The notes: generated by a model from the sequence alone, not told the origin. 64,000 bases of DNA from an uncultured Flaviramulus sp. (GCA_947501105.1 CANMUP010000004.1:310001-374000), one strand, 5' to 3'. Shown: positions 34,837-45,988, numbered from the stretch's first letter. Numbers and translations are program-made.

Positions 34837-37449
34837 TTAAGCTTGTTTTTTCTTAACTAACATCCGCTTAATTTCATTCAATTTCATAAGTGCTTCTACA
34901 GGTGTAAGTGTATCAATATCAATGTGTAATATTTCATCCTTAATGTTTTCTAATAAAGGATCATCCAAATTAAAAAAGCTTAGCTGCATTTCATCTTGCA
35001 TAGATTTTACCTTATCGGTAAGCTCTTCACTAGAATGCGACTTCTCTAATTTCTTCAAAATTTTATTTGCACGGTGTAAAACTTGTTGCGGCATACCAGC
35101 CATTTTTGCTACATGAATTCCAAAACTATGTGCGCTACCACCTTCTACCAATTTTCTTAAAAACAATACATTGTCTTTTAACTCTTTTACAGACACATTA
35201 AAGTTTTTAATACGCTCAAAAGTTTCACTCATTTCATTTAACTCATGGTAGTGTGTTGCAAAAAGTGTTTTAGGCTTTGCAGGGTGTTCATGCAAATATT
35301 CGCTAATAGCCCATGCTATCGAAATACCATCATAAGTACTGGTACCACGTCCAATTTCATCCAACAATACCAAACTTCTATCAGAAATATTGTTCAAAAT
35401 AGAGGCCGTTTCATTCATTTCTACCATAAAGGTAGATTCACCCATCGAGATATTGTCACTAGCACCAACTCTAGTAAATATTTTATCAACCAAACCTATT
35501 CTAGCGGATTTAGCAGGAACAAAACTTCCTATTTGAGCCAGTAGAACGATTAAAGCTGTTTGACGCAAAATAGCTGATTTACCAGACATATTAGGCCCTG
35601 TAATCATAATAATTTGCTGACCTATTCTATCTAAAAAAACATCATTAGCAATATATGCTTCACCAATAGGCAATTGTTTTTCTATAACAGGATGACGCCC
35701 ATCTTTAATCTCCAAATCAAATGAATCATCAAGTGTTGGATAGATATAATTATTGTCTTTTGCTAATTGTGCAAATCCACACAAGCAATCAATTTGGCCT
35801 ACCAAGTAAGCATTTTGTTGTACTGGTTTTATATATTGATTCATCCAACCCACCAATTCTGCAAACAGTTGTTGCTCGATGGCTTGAATTTTATCTTCAG
35901 CTCCTAAAATTTTAGTTTCGTACTCTTTAAGTTCTTCTGTGATGTAACGTTCTGCATTTACCAAAGTTTGTTTACGAATCCATTCTTCTGGTACTTTATC
36001 TTTATGTGTGTTACGTACTTCTATATAATATCCAAAAACATTATTTGATGCTATTTTAAGTGATGTGATTCCCGTACGCTCACTTTCGCGTTCCAACATT
36101 TTATCTAGATAATCCTTCCCTGATTTAGACAAACCTCTTAACTCGTCTAATTCAGATGAAAAACCAGTAGCAATACTGTTTCCTTTTAGCACATTTACTG
36201 GAGCATCTTCATTGAGTGTTTCTTTGATTTTTTCGCGAAGCACTTCACAACTTTGAAGGTTATCTCCAATAATTTTAAGCGATTCATTATCACAGTTAGA
36301 GGCTAATGATTTTATAGGCACAATAGCTTCTAATGAGTTTTTAAGTTGAATAACCTCGCGTGGACTAACTTTTCCTGTTGCAATTTTAGAAATTAAACGT
36401 TCTAAATCGCCAATATGCTTAATATGATTTTGAACCTTCTGAAGCACAGTACTTTCCTTGGTTAAAAAACTTACTACTTCATGTCGCTGCTTAATTTTAT
36501 CAACGTTCTTTAAAGGTAAAGCCAACCACCGTTTAAGCATCCTTCCACCCATAGGCGAAATAGTTTTGTCAATAACATTTAGAAGCGTAACCGCGTTATT
36601 ATTTGTTGAATTATATAATTCTAAATTTCTAATAGTAAATTTATCCATCCACACATAATCATCTTCTGCAATTCTAGAAATGGATGTAATATGCTGTAAT
36701 TTATGGTGCTGTGTTTCGCCTAAATAATGTAAAATGGAACCCGAAGCAATAATCCCTTCGTACAAATCTTCAATTCCAAAACCTTTTAATGTTTTAGTAT
36801 CAAAATGTTTTATTAAGGTTTCGTATGCATAATCTGTTTGATATACCCAGTCTTCCAAATAAAACGTATGAAAATCATCACCAAAAATCTCGTTAAACAA
36901 CGTTCGTTTTTGTTTGGACACCAACACTTCACTAGGGCTAAAATTTTGAAGCAGTTTATCAATATATTCAGCATTACCTTGCGAGGTTAAAAACTCACCT
37001 GTAGAAATATCTAAAAACGAAACTCCTATATATTTTTTATCAAAATAGACAGAGCATAAAAAGTTATTCGATTTTGAAACTAAAACCTCATCATTCAAAG
37101 CAACACCTGGAGTTACCAATTCGGTAACACCACGCTTTACAATGGTTTTTGTTTGTTTAGGATCTTCCAATTGATCGCAAATAGCAACGCGCTCGCCTGC
37201 TTTTACCAACTTAGGCAAATACGTGTTTAAAGAATGATGCGGAAATCCTGCTAACTCTGTTTCACTCTCACTACCAGCACCACGCTTAGTTAAAATTATT
37301 CCTAAAATTCCTGCAGCCTTTACGGCATCACTACCAAAGGTTTCATAAAAATCGCCCACACGAAACAGCAATAACGCATCAGGGTACTTTGCTTTAATAG
37401 CATTGTACTGTTTCATTAAAGGGGTTACTTTTTTACTTTTTGTAGCCAA
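34837..37449 (-). CDS. mutS: DNA mismatch repair protein MutS
   Basis: An 870-residue MutS1. The mismatch-recognition motif FYETFG with its phenylalanine (about residues 32-37, VGDFYETFG) is present, as are the Walker [16 protein letters not shown] near 620, Walker [18 protein letters not shown] and the ATHYHEL motif near 725. The start is unusual: the best-supported one is a TTG at 37449, giving the lysine-rich N-terminus [15 protein letters not shown] expected of Flavobacteria; the first ATG would remove 12 residues. It repairs replication errors together with MutL, which is not in this window. Confidence 0.97.
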   Translation of the reverse strand: MATKSKKVTPLMKQYNAIKAKYPDALLLFRVGDFYETFGSDAVKAAGILGIILTKRGAGSESETELAGFPHHSLNTYLPKLVKAGERVAICDQLEDPKQTKTIVKRGVTELVTPGVALNDEVLVSKSNNFLCSVYFDKKYIGVSFLDISTGEFLTSQGNAEYIDKLLQNFSPSEVLVSKQKRTLFNEIFGDDFHTFYLEDWVYQTDYAYETLIKHFDTKTLKGFGIEDLYEGIIASGSILHYLGETQHHKLQHITSISRIAEDDYVWMDKFTIRNLELYNSTNNNAVTLLNVIDKTISPMGGRMLKRWLALPLKNVDKIKQRHEVVSFLTKESTVLQKVQNHIKHIGDLERLISKIATGKVSPREVIQLKNSLEAIVPIKSLASNCDNESLKIIGDNLQSCEVLREKIKETLNEDAPVNVLKGNSIATGFSSELDELRGLSKSGKDYLDKMLERESERTGITSLKIASNNVFGYYIEVRNTHKDKVPEEWIRKQTLVNAERYITEELKEYETKILGAEDKIQAIEQQLFAELVGWMNQYIKPVQQNAYLVGQIDCLCGFAQLAKDNNYIYPTLDDSFDLEIKDGRHPVIEKQLPIGEAYIANDVFLDRIGQQIIMITGPNMSGKSAILRQTALIVLLAQIGSFVPAKSARIGLVDKIFTRVGASDNISMGESTFMVEMNETASILNNISDRSLVLLDEIGRGTSTYDGISIAWAISEYLHEHPAKPKTLFATHYHELNEMSETFERIKNFNVSVKELKDNVLFLRKLVEGGSAHSFGIHVAKMAGMPQQVLHRANKILKKLEKSHSSEELTDKVKSMQDEMQLSFFNLDDPLLENIKDEILHIDIDTLTPVEALMKLNEIKRMLVKKKQA

Positions 37450-37614
37450 TAGAAAAGTTATTTATTAATGTTATTTTTGACAAAATTGTAGCATGCAATG
37501 TACCATTAATTTCATGTTTTTTGAAGTTGATTTTTTAGAAGTTATCTACAATTAAGGTGAGATTTCAACAAATAAGATTTCTGCCTTCATAGAAATAAAA
37601 AAAAATTGTTTGCA

Positions 37615-38154
37615 ATGCGTAAACTTAAAAATAGCGAATTAGACAGATTAAGTGTTGATGCTTTTAAAAGCGTAGAAAAAACACCCTTAATTATTGTGCT
37701 TGATAATATTAGAAGTTTAAACAATATTGGCTCTGTTTTTAGAACAAGTGATGCCTTTTTAATTGAAAAAATTTACCTCTGTGGCATCACAGCAAAGCCA
37801 CCACATAAAGATATCCACAAAACTGCTTTAGGAAGCACTGAAACAGTAGATTGGGAATATGTTGAAAATACACTCGATTTAGTTGAAAAACTAAAAGCTG
37901 AAAATGTAAAAGTTTGTTCCATAGAACAAGCTAAAAACGCCACCATGCTTAACAATTTTAAAGTTGAAGCTAACACAAAATATGCTCTTGTTTTTGGTAA
38001 CGAAGTAAAAGGCGTAGCGCAAGATGTAGTTAGCAATAGTGATGTTGTTATTGAAATCCCTCAATTTGGCACAAAACATTCTTTAAACATCTCTGTGAGT
38101 TGTGGTGTAGTAGTTTGGGATGTGTTTAGTAAACTATCAGCAAATATTAAATAG
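37615..38154 (+). CDS. SpoU/TrmH-family RNA 2'-O-methyltransferase
   Basis: A 179-residue SPOUT enzyme. Motif 1 is LDNIRSLNNIGSVFRTSDAF, motif 2 is FGNEVKGV, and motif 3 is IPQFGTKHSLNISVS, which builds the trefoil knot that binds SAM. The start is set at the ATG at 37615 (MRKLKN); an in-frame TTG 9 nt upstream is less likely. Such short proteins without an extra RNA-binding domain methylate tRNA or rRNA riboses. It is divergent from mutS and its stop overlaps the next start by one base. Confidence 0.88.
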   Translation: MRKLKNSELDRLSVDAFKSVEKTPLIIVLDNIRSLNNIGSVFRTSDAFLIEKIYLCGITAKPPHKDIHKTALGSTETVDWEYVENTLDLVEKLKAENVKVCSIEQAKNATMLNNFKVEANTKYALVFGNEVKGVAQDVVSNSDVVIEIPQFGTKHSLNISVSCGVVVWDVFSKLSANIK

Positions 38155-38813
38155 TGGCAAAAAAACAAAAAAAACCTTGGCCAACCAAAGGTGTAATGAC
38201 TCAGATTTATGAAAAGCATCTTTGGGGTGGAAATGAATTCGATTTTTATTCTGGATCAGGTTCTCACAAACCAAAAATTATAAACCCTTATTTAAAAGCT
38301 ATAATCACATTTTTAAAAACTAAAAACAACCACTTAACTGTTTGTGATTTAGGCTGTGGAGATTTCAATATTGGAAAGCAGCTTACTAAATACTCAAAAA
38401 AGTATATTGCTATAGATATTGTTAAAACCCTTGTTAATAGAAACAAAAAATTATACAAAGAAGATAACTTAGAGTTTTATTGTTTAGACATTACAAAAGA
38501 TGAGCTTCCCAAAGGAGATTGCATTATATTAAGGCAAGTATTGCAGCATTTGTCTAATACAGAAATACAAAAAGTTGCAAAAAAAATAGAAGTTTATAAA
38601 TACGTCATTCTAACCGAACATATCCCGTTGGGTGACTTTTCTCCAAACAAAGATATTGTTACTGGGCAAGGGATTAGACTAAAGCTAAACAGTGGTGTTA
38701 ATATTTTAGAAGATCCTTTTAATTTTAAAGTTAAAGAAAAAAAGCAACTTAGTGAAATTATTCTGGAAAATAATAAAGGGCGTATTGTAACAACGCTATA
38801 TAAAGTGTTTTGA
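38154..38813 (+). CDS. Class I SAM-dependent methyltransferase, function unknown
   Basis: A 219-residue protein with motif I VCDLGCGDFNIGKQL (about 63-77), an acidic motif II in YIAIDIV and a post-motif DCIILRQVLQHLSN. It starts with GTG at 38154, sharing the G of the preceding TAG stop, so it is translationally coupled to the SpoU-type enzyme. A role in RNA modification is possible from this coupling, but the substrate is not evident. Confidence 0.75.
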   Translation: MAKKQKKPWPTKGVMTQIYEKHLWGGNEFDFYSGSGSHKPKIINPYLKAIITFLKTKNNHLTVCDLGCGDFNIGKQLTKYSKKYIAIDIVKTLVNRNKKLYKEDNLEFYCLDITKDELPKGDCIILRQVLQHLSNTEIQKVAKKIEVYKYVILTEHIPLGDFSPNKDIVTGQGIRLKLNSGVNILEDPFNFKVKEKKQLSEIILENNKGRIVTTLYKVF

Positions 38814-38970
38814 ATTTTATCCATCACTTTGAAAACTTTTGAATTCAATTTAACTTGATTTTAAACTTAATAAAATCTAACTTCGCTACTAGAGCTGAGT
38901 TTATTTAAGCATAGAACGGATTCATATCCTAGTCGTTGCTATTCATTTTAATAAAACTGAATTAATTATA

Positions 38971-39762
38971 ATGCCCTTATTAAAATTAACAAAATCATAT
39001 AGGCATCATTTTTTAGTTGCTCTTGCAATCGCTATTTGGCTCTCTGTTTTTCTTATCCTAATAGCTCCTTTTGATATTGCAGAATTGCCTATTAAAGTAA
39101 GATTAGAATTAATGCCTACTTATGGTTTGATTTCATTTATAGGATATATTCTATTAATTCCTTTTCAAAATTGGGCTTATAAAAAAATGAGTGTGCTATC
39201 GATTTCTTTTGAAGTACTCTTTATTATTTTATTCAATGTTTTTGTTTTAATAGGTAGCTATATTTATTACAAATCTAGTATAGTTAATGGCAACTATACT
39301 TTTATGAAATTTACATTTGAAATATATTATCCTATTTTCTTTATACTATTACCTATAATTATTTTTGCAAGATGGTATATAAGTAGAAAAGTAACTACTC
39401 AAAATTCTAAAAAAATAATTTTAACAGGAGACAACAAGTTAGACATATTACAAATAAAAAGTGAAGATTTAATATGTATTTCTAGCGCAGATAATTATGT
39501 CGATGTAACTTACTTAAAGAATGACGTGCTAAGCAAGAAATTATTAAGAACTACTTTAAAAAATATTGAATTTCAACTACCTCAATTAATAAAAGTCCAT
39601 CGTTCGCATCTTATTAATCCAATTCATTTTAAAGAATGGAAAAACGCAAATACACTTTTACTAACTCAAGTAGAAGTACCTGTTTCTAAGAATTACAAAA
39701 AAGATATATTAGCTATGATTCATTCATCCCTTAAAATGAATGATTCGCCACAATCCAAGTAA
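38971..39762 (+). CDS. LytTR-family DNA-binding protein with membrane N-terminus
   Basis: A 263-residue protein. Four hydrophobic segments at about 15-37, 48-68, 76-98 and 113-133 form a membrane module. Residues 150-258 are a LytTR DNA-binding domain (LICISSADNYVDVTYL, RTTLKNIEFQL, IKVHRSHLINP, VPVSKNYKKDI). This layout lacks a receiver domain, so signalling probably passes through the membrane part. It precedes the serine hydrolase gene by 68 bp on the same strand and may regulate it. Confidence 0.85.
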   Translation: MPLLKLTKSYRHHFLVALAIAIWLSVFLILIAPFDIAELPIKVRLELMPTYGLISFIGYILLIPFQNWAYKKMSVLSISFEVLFIILFNVFVLIGSYIYYKSSIVNGNYTFMKFTFEIYYPIFFILLPIIIFARWYISRKVTTQNSKKIILTGDNKLDILQIKSEDLICISSADNYVDVTYLKNDVLSKKLLRTTLKNIEFQLPQLIKVHRSHLINPIHFKEWKNANTLLLTQVEVPVSKNYKKDILAMIHSSLKMNDSPQSK

Positions 39763-39830
39763 AATAGGCTTTTACAATAATTTTCGTTTCTATTTTTGGC
39801 ATCAGTATAAATTTCATAAATAAATAAACG

Positions 39831-40919
39831 ATGAAAAAAAACATAATCTTAGTAGCTGCTTTTTTAGTGTCTTTTATAGGTATATCACAAGACAAGAATA
39901 AAGAAATAAACGTGCTATTAGAAAAAACAGTTTCCAAAAAAACTGTTGCTGGTGTAACAGCAGGTTATTCTGTTGAAGGCAAAACAATAGGGTTATCTGC
40001 AGCAGGTTATGCAGACATTAAAGCAAAAAAGAAATTTCAATTAGAAACCTTAGTACGAATGGGTTCTATAGCAAAACCAATGACTGCTCTAGCGGTAATG
40101 CAATTGGTGGAACAAGGTTTATTAAATTTAGATGCGCCAATACAAACGTATATTCCAGATTACCCTAAACACTCAAAAATCAATATTACTACAAGACATT
40201 TATTATCACATACTTCTGGCATTCCTGGTTATAAAGATGGTCGTGAATCTAATACCATAGTAAATTACCCAACACTTTATAGCGCTTTAGATTTATTTAA
40301 AAATAGAGATTTACTATTTGAGCCAGGGACTCAATACAGCTATACCAGTTATGGGTATACTATTTTAGGTGTAATTATCGAGAGGGTTTCTGGACTGACC
40401 TTTGAGGAATATATGCATAAGAATATTTGGAATAAAGCAGAAATGACAAATACTGGCATTGAAAAGTTTGGTGCTAAAATGGATAACAAATCAGAGTTAT
40501 ATACGCGTAATAATGGAAAAGGAAAGGCGAAAATTGCTAAAGAAAATAATTTAAGCAATAGAATTCCTGGTGGTGGTTTTTATACAACTGTAAGTGATAT
40601 GTTAAAATTCGGCAATGCAGTAATAAACAACATATTTGTTAAAGAAAGCACACTAAACATAATGCGGCAGCATCATAGTTTAGAAAAAGAAAATAACGCT
40701 TATGGCTTTGGATGGTTTTTATATGCTCCTAAACCTAACGAAGGTGCAATTATAGGTCACCCTGGAGGTCAAACAGGAAACACCGCCCTACTATTTATAG
40801 TTCCAAGCAAAAAAGTGGTTAGTGTGATACTTGCCAATACATCAAGAGCACAATCAATTATTGACCCAATAGCAAATGAGTTACTAAACTTATCGTTGGC
40901 GTGTTCAGCAAAAAATTAA
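39831..40919 (+). CDS. Secreted serine hydrolase, beta-lactamase/penicillin-binding fold (class C-like)
   Basis: A 362-residue protein with signal peptide ending FIGISQ. The catalytic S-x-x-K is SIAK in RMGSIAKPMTALAVMQLVEQG (about residues 77-80), the YxN-like element is in YSYTSYGYTILG (about 165-176), and the third motif is GHPGGQTG near 308. These enzymes are serine peptidases or esterases of the periplasm or surface. A -7-like TATTTTTG lies at 39791-39798, but no matching -33 element is seen at the expected spacing. True beta-lactamase activity is not implied. Confidence 0.88.
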   Translation: MKKNIILVAAFLVSFIGISQDKNKEINVLLEKTVSKKTVAGVTAGYSVEGKTIGLSAAGYADIKAKKKFQLETLVRMGSIAKPMTALAVMQLVEQGLLNLDAPIQTYIPDYPKHSKINITTRHLLSHTSGIPGYKDGRESNTIVNYPTLYSALDLFKNRDLLFEPGTQYSYTSYGYTILGVIIERVSGLTFEEYMHKNIWNKAEMTNTGIEKFGAKMDNKSELYTRNNGKGKAKIAKENNLSNRIPGGGFYTTVSDMLKFGNAVINNIFVKESTLNIMRQHHSLEKENNAYGFGWFLYAPKPNEGAIIGHPGGQTGNTALLFIVPSKKVVSVILANTSRAQSIIDPIANELLNLSLACSAKN

Positions 40920-40965
40920 ACAAAACAATTAATCTGATATCAGGCCGATAAACACAGCTCCTAAA

Positions 40966-42096
40966 TCACTCACCACAAATCTCTTGTAAAACCCACAAAT
41001 AATCCGTTCTATTTTCAATAAAATCTCTATCAGAAATATCAATAATCTTTACATTAAAATCTTTTTGAGTTTTTAAAAACTCTAAATAGCCGGCATTAAT
41101 TTTTTCTAAATAATCATCAGCTATATTCTGTTCGTAATCGCGTCCCCGTTTTTTAATGTTTTGTTGTAAACGTTCCGTATTTTGATATAAATACACATAT
41201 AATTCTGGTTTTGCAATGTCTTTATACATTAAATAGAATAGCTTTCGATACAAATTAAACTCATCTTCTGCTAAAGTGATTTTAGAAAAAATAAGCGATT
41301 TAAACACATCGTAATCGCTAACAATAAAATCTTTAAACAAATCAAGCTGAGATAAATCGTCAGAAATTTGTTGGTAGCGATCTGCCAGAAAAGACATTTC
41401 TAAAGTAAAAGCATACCGTTGAGCATCATCATAAAACTTGGGCAAAAACGGATTATCTGCAAAACGTTCTAAAATCAATTTTGCATTAAACTCGCGCGAT
41501 ATTTTAGTAGCTAAACTGGTTTTTCCTGCGCCTATGTTCCCTTCTATAGCAATGTAATTATACTTTGAAAAATCATATACTTTACTTGGGTTTTTCAACC
41601 AAATATTAATAGGTTCTAAAACCGATTGATCTTCACATTCTTCTAATAAAACATATACTTCTTTATCAAACTTAGGGTGCTTCACTTTAGTAGCCACATC
41701 ATTAAGTGGTTGCAATACAAACTTACGCTTCTCCATTTCTGGATGCGGTACTTGTAACTTTTTGGTATCTATAATTTTATCTTCAGCAAAAACAATATCT
41801 AAGTCAATGGTTCGCGCCTCATAGTTGGCCCCTTTTTTTCGTGTACGCCCTAAAGCTGTTTCAATAGACAATAATTCTTTCAGCACGGTTTTTGGATGCA
41901 AATCGGATTCTAAAACCAAACAACAGTTTAAAAAATCATCACTTTCAAATCCAAAAGCTGGCGATTTATAAACTTTAGAAATTAGTTTAATATTTCCAAT
42001 TTTTACATGAATAGCATCAATGGCATTTTGAAGGTTTTTAAATTTATCTCCTTTATTACTACCCAATGCAATATGAAATGTTGTTGGTTTTATCAT
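40966..42096 (-). CDS. folK: FolK / deoxynucleoside kinase fusion
   Basis: A 376-residue two-domain enzyme. Residues 1-160 are HPPK (2-amino-4-hydroxy-6-hydroxymethyldihydropteridine pyrophosphokinase, folate synthesis): IALGSNKGDK, PAFGFESDDFLNCC and the signature ARTIDLDIVF. Residues 175-376 are a deoxynucleoside kinase: Walker A EGNIGAGKTSLA near 185, the ERFADNPFLP substrate loop and a LID-like RGRDYEQNI. The first domain makes a folate intermediate and the second salvages deoxynucleosides; both feed thymidylate and DNA precursor supply. This fusion is known in Bacteroidota. Confidence 0.93.
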   Translation of the reverse strand: MIKPTTFHIALGSNKGDKFKNLQNAIDAIHVKIGNIKLISKVYKSPAFGFESDDFLNCCLVLESDLHPKTVLKELLSIETALGRTRKKGANYEARTIDLDIVFAEDKIIDTKKLQVPHPEMEKRKFVLQPLNDVATKVKHPKFDKEVYVLLEECEDQSVLEPINIWLKNPSKVYDFSKYNYIAIEGNIGAGKTSLATKISREFNAKLILERFADNPFLPKFYDDAQRYAFTLEMSFLADRYQQISDDLSQLDLFKDFIVSDYDVFKSLIFSKITLAEDEFNLYRKLFYLMYKDIAKPELYVYLYQNTERLQQNIKKRGRDYEQNIADDYLEKINAGYLEFLKTQKDFNVKIIDISDRDFIENRTDYLWVLQEICGE

Positions 42097-42166
42097 AGAA
42101 AGAGCAAAATAACTAAAACAATTTTTAATCCTTTATATTTACAAGACCTATTTATTCACAATTTAT

Positions 42167-42913
42167 ATGACTTTAAAAGATAAACTTGCTGCACAGCGTA
42201 TTTACATCCTTTTAGGAGCCCTATTTATAACATCATTAGTAGTTTCAAATCTTATATTTCAGAAATTTTTTTACTGGCATCCCTTTGATGTAAAAATTTT
42301 TGGAAGTAAGCTTTTTGAAATTTCTGTTGGTATTTTACCTTATCCTATTACCTTTTTAATTACCGATTTAATAAGTGAAATATATGGTAAAAAACGAGCT
42401 AATGATGTTGTGGTTACTGGTATTTTTGCTTCATTATTTTCGCTTTTAATAATCTATATTGCAGATATTGTTCCCGCAACCTCTTGGTCTCATGTAAATA
42501 ATGAAACATTTAATCATGTATTTGGCAATTCAATTATTGCAGTTTTTGCCAGTATGCTCACCTATTTATTTGCACAATTTGTAGATATTCAAATTTATCA
42601 TTTCTGGAAACGTCTAACCAAAGGCAAACACTTATGGCTACGAAATAACTTTTCTACTTGGTTTTCCCAATTTGTAGATACACTTTCAATTGTGACTTTA
42701 CTTAGCTATTTTGGGATTTTAGAATGGGTAAACTTTAAAGGCTTACTAATAAGTGGCTTTCTATTTAAAGTTATAGTAGCAGCTTGCGACACACCATTTT
42801 TATATTTAGGTGTTTATTTATTTAGAAAACGTTTCAATTTAAAAGTGAACGAAGAGATTAATCTTTTAGGGGATGATGATTTAATAGACAACATAGGTAA
42901 AGTCAACCATTAA
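42167..42913 (+). CDS. Queuosine precursor transporter, YhhQ/VUT family
   Basis: A 248-residue membrane protein with six hydrophobic segments. The family pattern is clear: LISEIYGKKRA after the second helix, FAQFVDIQIYHFWKR, and NFSTWFSQFVDTLSI. The family imports 7-cyano-7-deazaguanine or related bases for queuosine synthesis. It is divergent from folK-dNK across a 70-bp gap. Confidence 0.9.
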   Translation: MTLKDKLAAQRIYILLGALFITSLVVSNLIFQKFFYWHPFDVKIFGSKLFEISVGILPYPITFLITDLISEIYGKKRANDVVVTGIFASLFSLLIIYIADIVPATSWSHVNNETFNHVFGNSIIAVFASMLTYLFAQFVDIQIYHFWKRLTKGKHLWLRNNFSTWFSQFVDTLSIVTLLSYFGILEWVNFKGLLISGFLFKVIVAACDTPFLYLGVYLFRKRFNLKVNEEINLLGDDDLIDNIGKVNH

Positions 42914-43024
42914 TAGATAATAACTATCATTTGTTTCAACTTTTAGCATCATTTTTGCGTATATAAACTAACAACGCCTATTTAATGAAATTCTAGCCTT
43001 TGCTGGAATGACAAAATTTTGTTT

Positions 43025-45694
43025 ATGAAAAAAGTTTTTAAAATTATTGGTATTACATTACTTATTATCATAGCCCTTTTAATCGCTATTCCTTTTGCAT
43101 TTCAAAGCCAAATCAAAGACATAGTTAAACGTTTTATTAACGAAAATGTCAATGCCAAGGTAGAATTTAGTGATGTAAGTTTAAGTTTCATTAGTAGTTT
43201 CCCACAAGCACATGTAAGTGTCAGTGATTTGGTAATCACTAATTTTGAACCTTTTAAAGATGAAACTTTTGCTACTGCGAAAAATATTTCATTCACCATG
43301 CCAATTAAAGAATTATTTAAAAAGGCTGATGAAGATCCTATTACTGTAAATTCAATTGAAATAGATGAGGCTTTACTAACTTTAAAAACGAATAAATTTG
43401 GTGATACCAATTATGATATTGCCAAAACTAATGAAGATGCTACAAACGAAACTGAAACAAGTAGTTTCTCTTTTAACCTTGAAGATTACAGCATTAGCAA
43501 TAGCGCATTAACATATCTAGATGAAGCATCAAATACTATAATTCATGTTTCAGAATTAAATCACGAAGGAAATGGTATTTTTTCAGCAGAAAACTCAGAA
43601 TTAAATACTAAAAGCGAAGCCAATATTAGTGTCACCATCGATAGCACAAATTATTTAAGCAACAATCCTGTTAAACTAGATGCCTTAATTGGGTTAGATT
43701 TAAATAACAGCAAATATACTTTTAAGGAAAACAAAGCTTTTATAAACGATTTACCTCTAGAGTTTCAAGGTTACTTGCAACAACTTGAAAATGGACAAGA
43801 AATCGACATCACTTTTAAAAATCCAGAATCAGATTTTAAAAGTTTCTTAGCCGTTATTCCAAAAGCATATTCTAAAGATATTGAAGACGTGCAAACTACT
43901 GGCGACTTTAAAGTAAATGGGATTATAAAAGGCTTAGTTTCTGAAGAAACAATTCCTAATTTAGATATTAATATTGCTTCAAATAATGCGTCGTTTAAAT
44001 ATCCTAACTTACCAAAACGCGTTAGTAATATCTCCATAAACACATCCATAAAAAACACAACTGGTAATGCTAATGACACTTATGTAGATATTCAAAAATT
44101 AAACTTTAAAATTGATGATGATATCTTTAAATCTTCGGCAACATTAAAAAACATCACAAAAAACATGCTAGTTAATGCCAACATTGATGGTGTTTTAAAC
44201 TTAGCAAATATTACCAAAGTATATCCTATTGAATTAGAAAATGCTTTAAGTGGAGTTTTAAAGGGTAAAATTAATACTGCTTTCGATATGAAAGCTATTG
44301 AAACCAATGCTTATGAACGCATTAAAAATAATGGTTCTGCTAGTATTACTGATTTTATATTTTCCTCAGAAGACATCGTAAACCCTATTCATATTTCCAA
44401 TGCTAACATGGCATTTAATCCTGGAAAGGTTACATTAAATAACTTTGAAGCAAAAACTGGTGATAGCGATTTAAACGCTACTGGAACTATTAAAAATTTA
44501 TTAGGGTTTTTACTGAGTGATAACACTTTACAAGGTGATTTCAATGTAAATTCTAATATGTTTAAAGTGAGTGATTTTATGACTGAAGATAACGAAACAT
44601 CAGAAAATAAAACTACTTCAGATAGCGAATCTTTAAAAATTCCAGCCTTTTTAGATTGCTCTATAAATGCAGATGCGAAAACAGTAATTTACGACAACTT
44701 AAATTTAAAAGATGTAAAGGGAATACTTTTGATAAAAGATCAACAAGTTAAAATAAAAAACATGACATCTAGTATATTTGATGGCGCTTTATCAATTGCT
44801 GGAGATGTTTCAACAAAAAACGAAACACCTACTTTTAACTTAAATTTAGGCGCTAACGGATTTGATATTGCAAAGTCGTTTAAAGATTTAGAATTACTTA
44901 AAAATTTAGCTCCAATTGCTAAGCTTTTCGATGGAAAATTAAACACAAACATTGATTTGTCTGGAAACTTAGATCAAGAGTTTTCTCCAAACATAAGTAG
45001 TGTCTCAGGTGATGCTTTTGCAGAATTATTAGCTACAAAAATTAGTAAAAACCAAAGTGGTTTAATCAGTAAACTAGAAGGTGCTATTAATTTTATAGAT
45101 TTTGACAAACTAGATTTGAAAGATTTAAAAACTAAACTTGAGTTTGCTAATGGGCAAGTTAGCGTAAAACCCTTTCAATTAAAATATGAAGATATTGTTA
45201 TTGATGTTTCTGGGTCTCATGGTTTCGATAAAACCCTAAGTTATAATGCCATTTTTAATGTGCCTGCAAAATATTTAGGAAGTGATATAAATCAATTAAT
45301 TGGTAAAATTGGTACTGAGGAAGCTAAAAATATTTCTATTCCGGTAACAGCAAATATTGGTGGAACTTACACTAGCCCAACAGTAAAAACAGACTTAACA
45401 AGTGGTATTAGTAACTTAACAAAACAGCTTATTGAAATTGAAAAGCAAAAACTACTAAACCAAGGCAAGGACAAGGTTAAAGACTTAATTGGCGATGTTA
45501 TTGGTGGCAACAAAACTAAAACGGATTCTCTAAAAAAAGAACAAAACAATACTGTAAAAGATGTTTTAGGTGGTATTATTGGAGGTAATAAAACACCATC
45601 AGATTCTACTAAAACCAATACTACTGATGCTGTTAAAAATGCACTCGGTGGATTGTTAGGAAATAAAAAAAAGAAAGAAGACACAATTAATTAG
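43025..45694 (+). CDS. AsmA-family protein
   Basis: An 889-residue protein started at the ATG at 43025 (MKKVFKIIG); an in-frame TTG at 43019 adds only two residues. One N-terminal membrane helix (about 5-27) is followed by a long beta-rich region and an AsmA-like C-terminal part (about 540-780). The last 90 residues contain two imperfect repeats around VKDLIGDVIGGNKTKTDS and VKDVLGGIIGGNKTPSDS plus a third shorter form. AsmA relatives bridge inner and outer membranes and are tied to lipid transport. The repeat tail is probably disordered. Confidence 0.85.
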   Translation: MKKVFKIIGITLLIIIALLIAIPFAFQSQIKDIVKRFINENVNAKVEFSDVSLSFISSFPQAHVSVSDLVITNFEPFKDETFATAKNISFTMPIKELFKKADEDPITVNSIEIDEALLTLKTNKFGDTNYDIAKTNEDATNETETSSFSFNLEDYSISNSALTYLDEASNTIIHVSELNHEGNGIFSAENSELNTKSEANISVTIDSTNYLSNNPVKLDALIGLDLNNSKYTFKENKAFINDLPLEFQGYLQQLENGQEIDITFKNPESDFKSFLAVIPKAYSKDIEDVQTTGDFKVNGIIKGLVSEETIPNLDINIASNNASFKYPNLPKRVSNISINTSIKNTTGNANDTYVDIQKLNFKIDDDIFKSSATLKNITKNMLVNANIDGVLNLANITKVYPIELENALSGVLKGKINTAFDMKAIETNAYERIKNNGSASITDFIFSSEDIVNPIHISNANMAFNPGKVTLNNFEAKTGDSDLNATGTIKNLLGFLLSDNTLQGDFNVNSNMFKVSDFMTEDNETSENKTTSDSESLKIPAFLDCSINADAKTVIYDNLNLKDVKGILLIKDQQVKIKNMTSSIFDGALSIAGDVSTKNETPTFNLNLGANGFDIAKSFKDLELLKNLAPIAKLFDGKLNTNIDLSGNLDQEFSPNISSVSGDAFAELLATKISKNQSGLISKLEGAINFIDFDKLDLKDLKTKLEFANGQVSVKPFQLKYEDIVIDVSGSHGFDKTLSYNAIFNVPAKYLGSDINQLIGKIGTEEAKNISIPVTANIGGTYTSPTVKTDLTSGISNLTKQLIEIEKQKLLNQGKDKVKDLIGDVIGGNKTKTDSLKKEQNNTVKDVLGGIIGGNKTPSDSTKTNTTDAVKNALGGLLGNKKKKEDTIN

Positions 45695-45769
45695 GATTTC
45701 CTAATAAAAAATCTGAACTTTGCCACCCTTTTTAAGAAGTCCTTAAAAACGCAAAAATAAATTATATTT

Positions 45770-45964
45770 ATGTTAAAGATTATAGTTAAAGATGGTGAAA
45801 ACATCGAGAGAGCATTAAAACGCTACAAAAGAAAACACAGAAATATTAAAGTAATGCAAAACTTAAGAGATGGTCAATTCTTTACAAAACCATCAGTAAA
45901 GAGACGTCGCGAAGTTCAGAAAGCAGCTTACATTCAAAACTTAAGAGACCAAGAAGATATTTAG
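45770..45964 (+). CDS. rpsU: 30S ribosomal protein bS21
   Basis: The 64-residue product starts MLKIIVKDGENIERALKRYK and contains FTKPSVKRRREVQKAAY, both diagnostic of bS21 in Bacteroidota. It joins the 30S head near the anti-Shine-Dalgarno region of 16S rRNA. It is followed by a strong terminator, so it is a single-gene unit or the end of a short one. Confidence 0.97.
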   Translation: MLKIIVKDGENIERALKRYKRKHRNIKVMQNLRDGQFFTKPSVKRRREVQKAAYIQNLRDQEDI

Positions 45965-45988
45965 TCTCTAGTTTATACAACATATATA

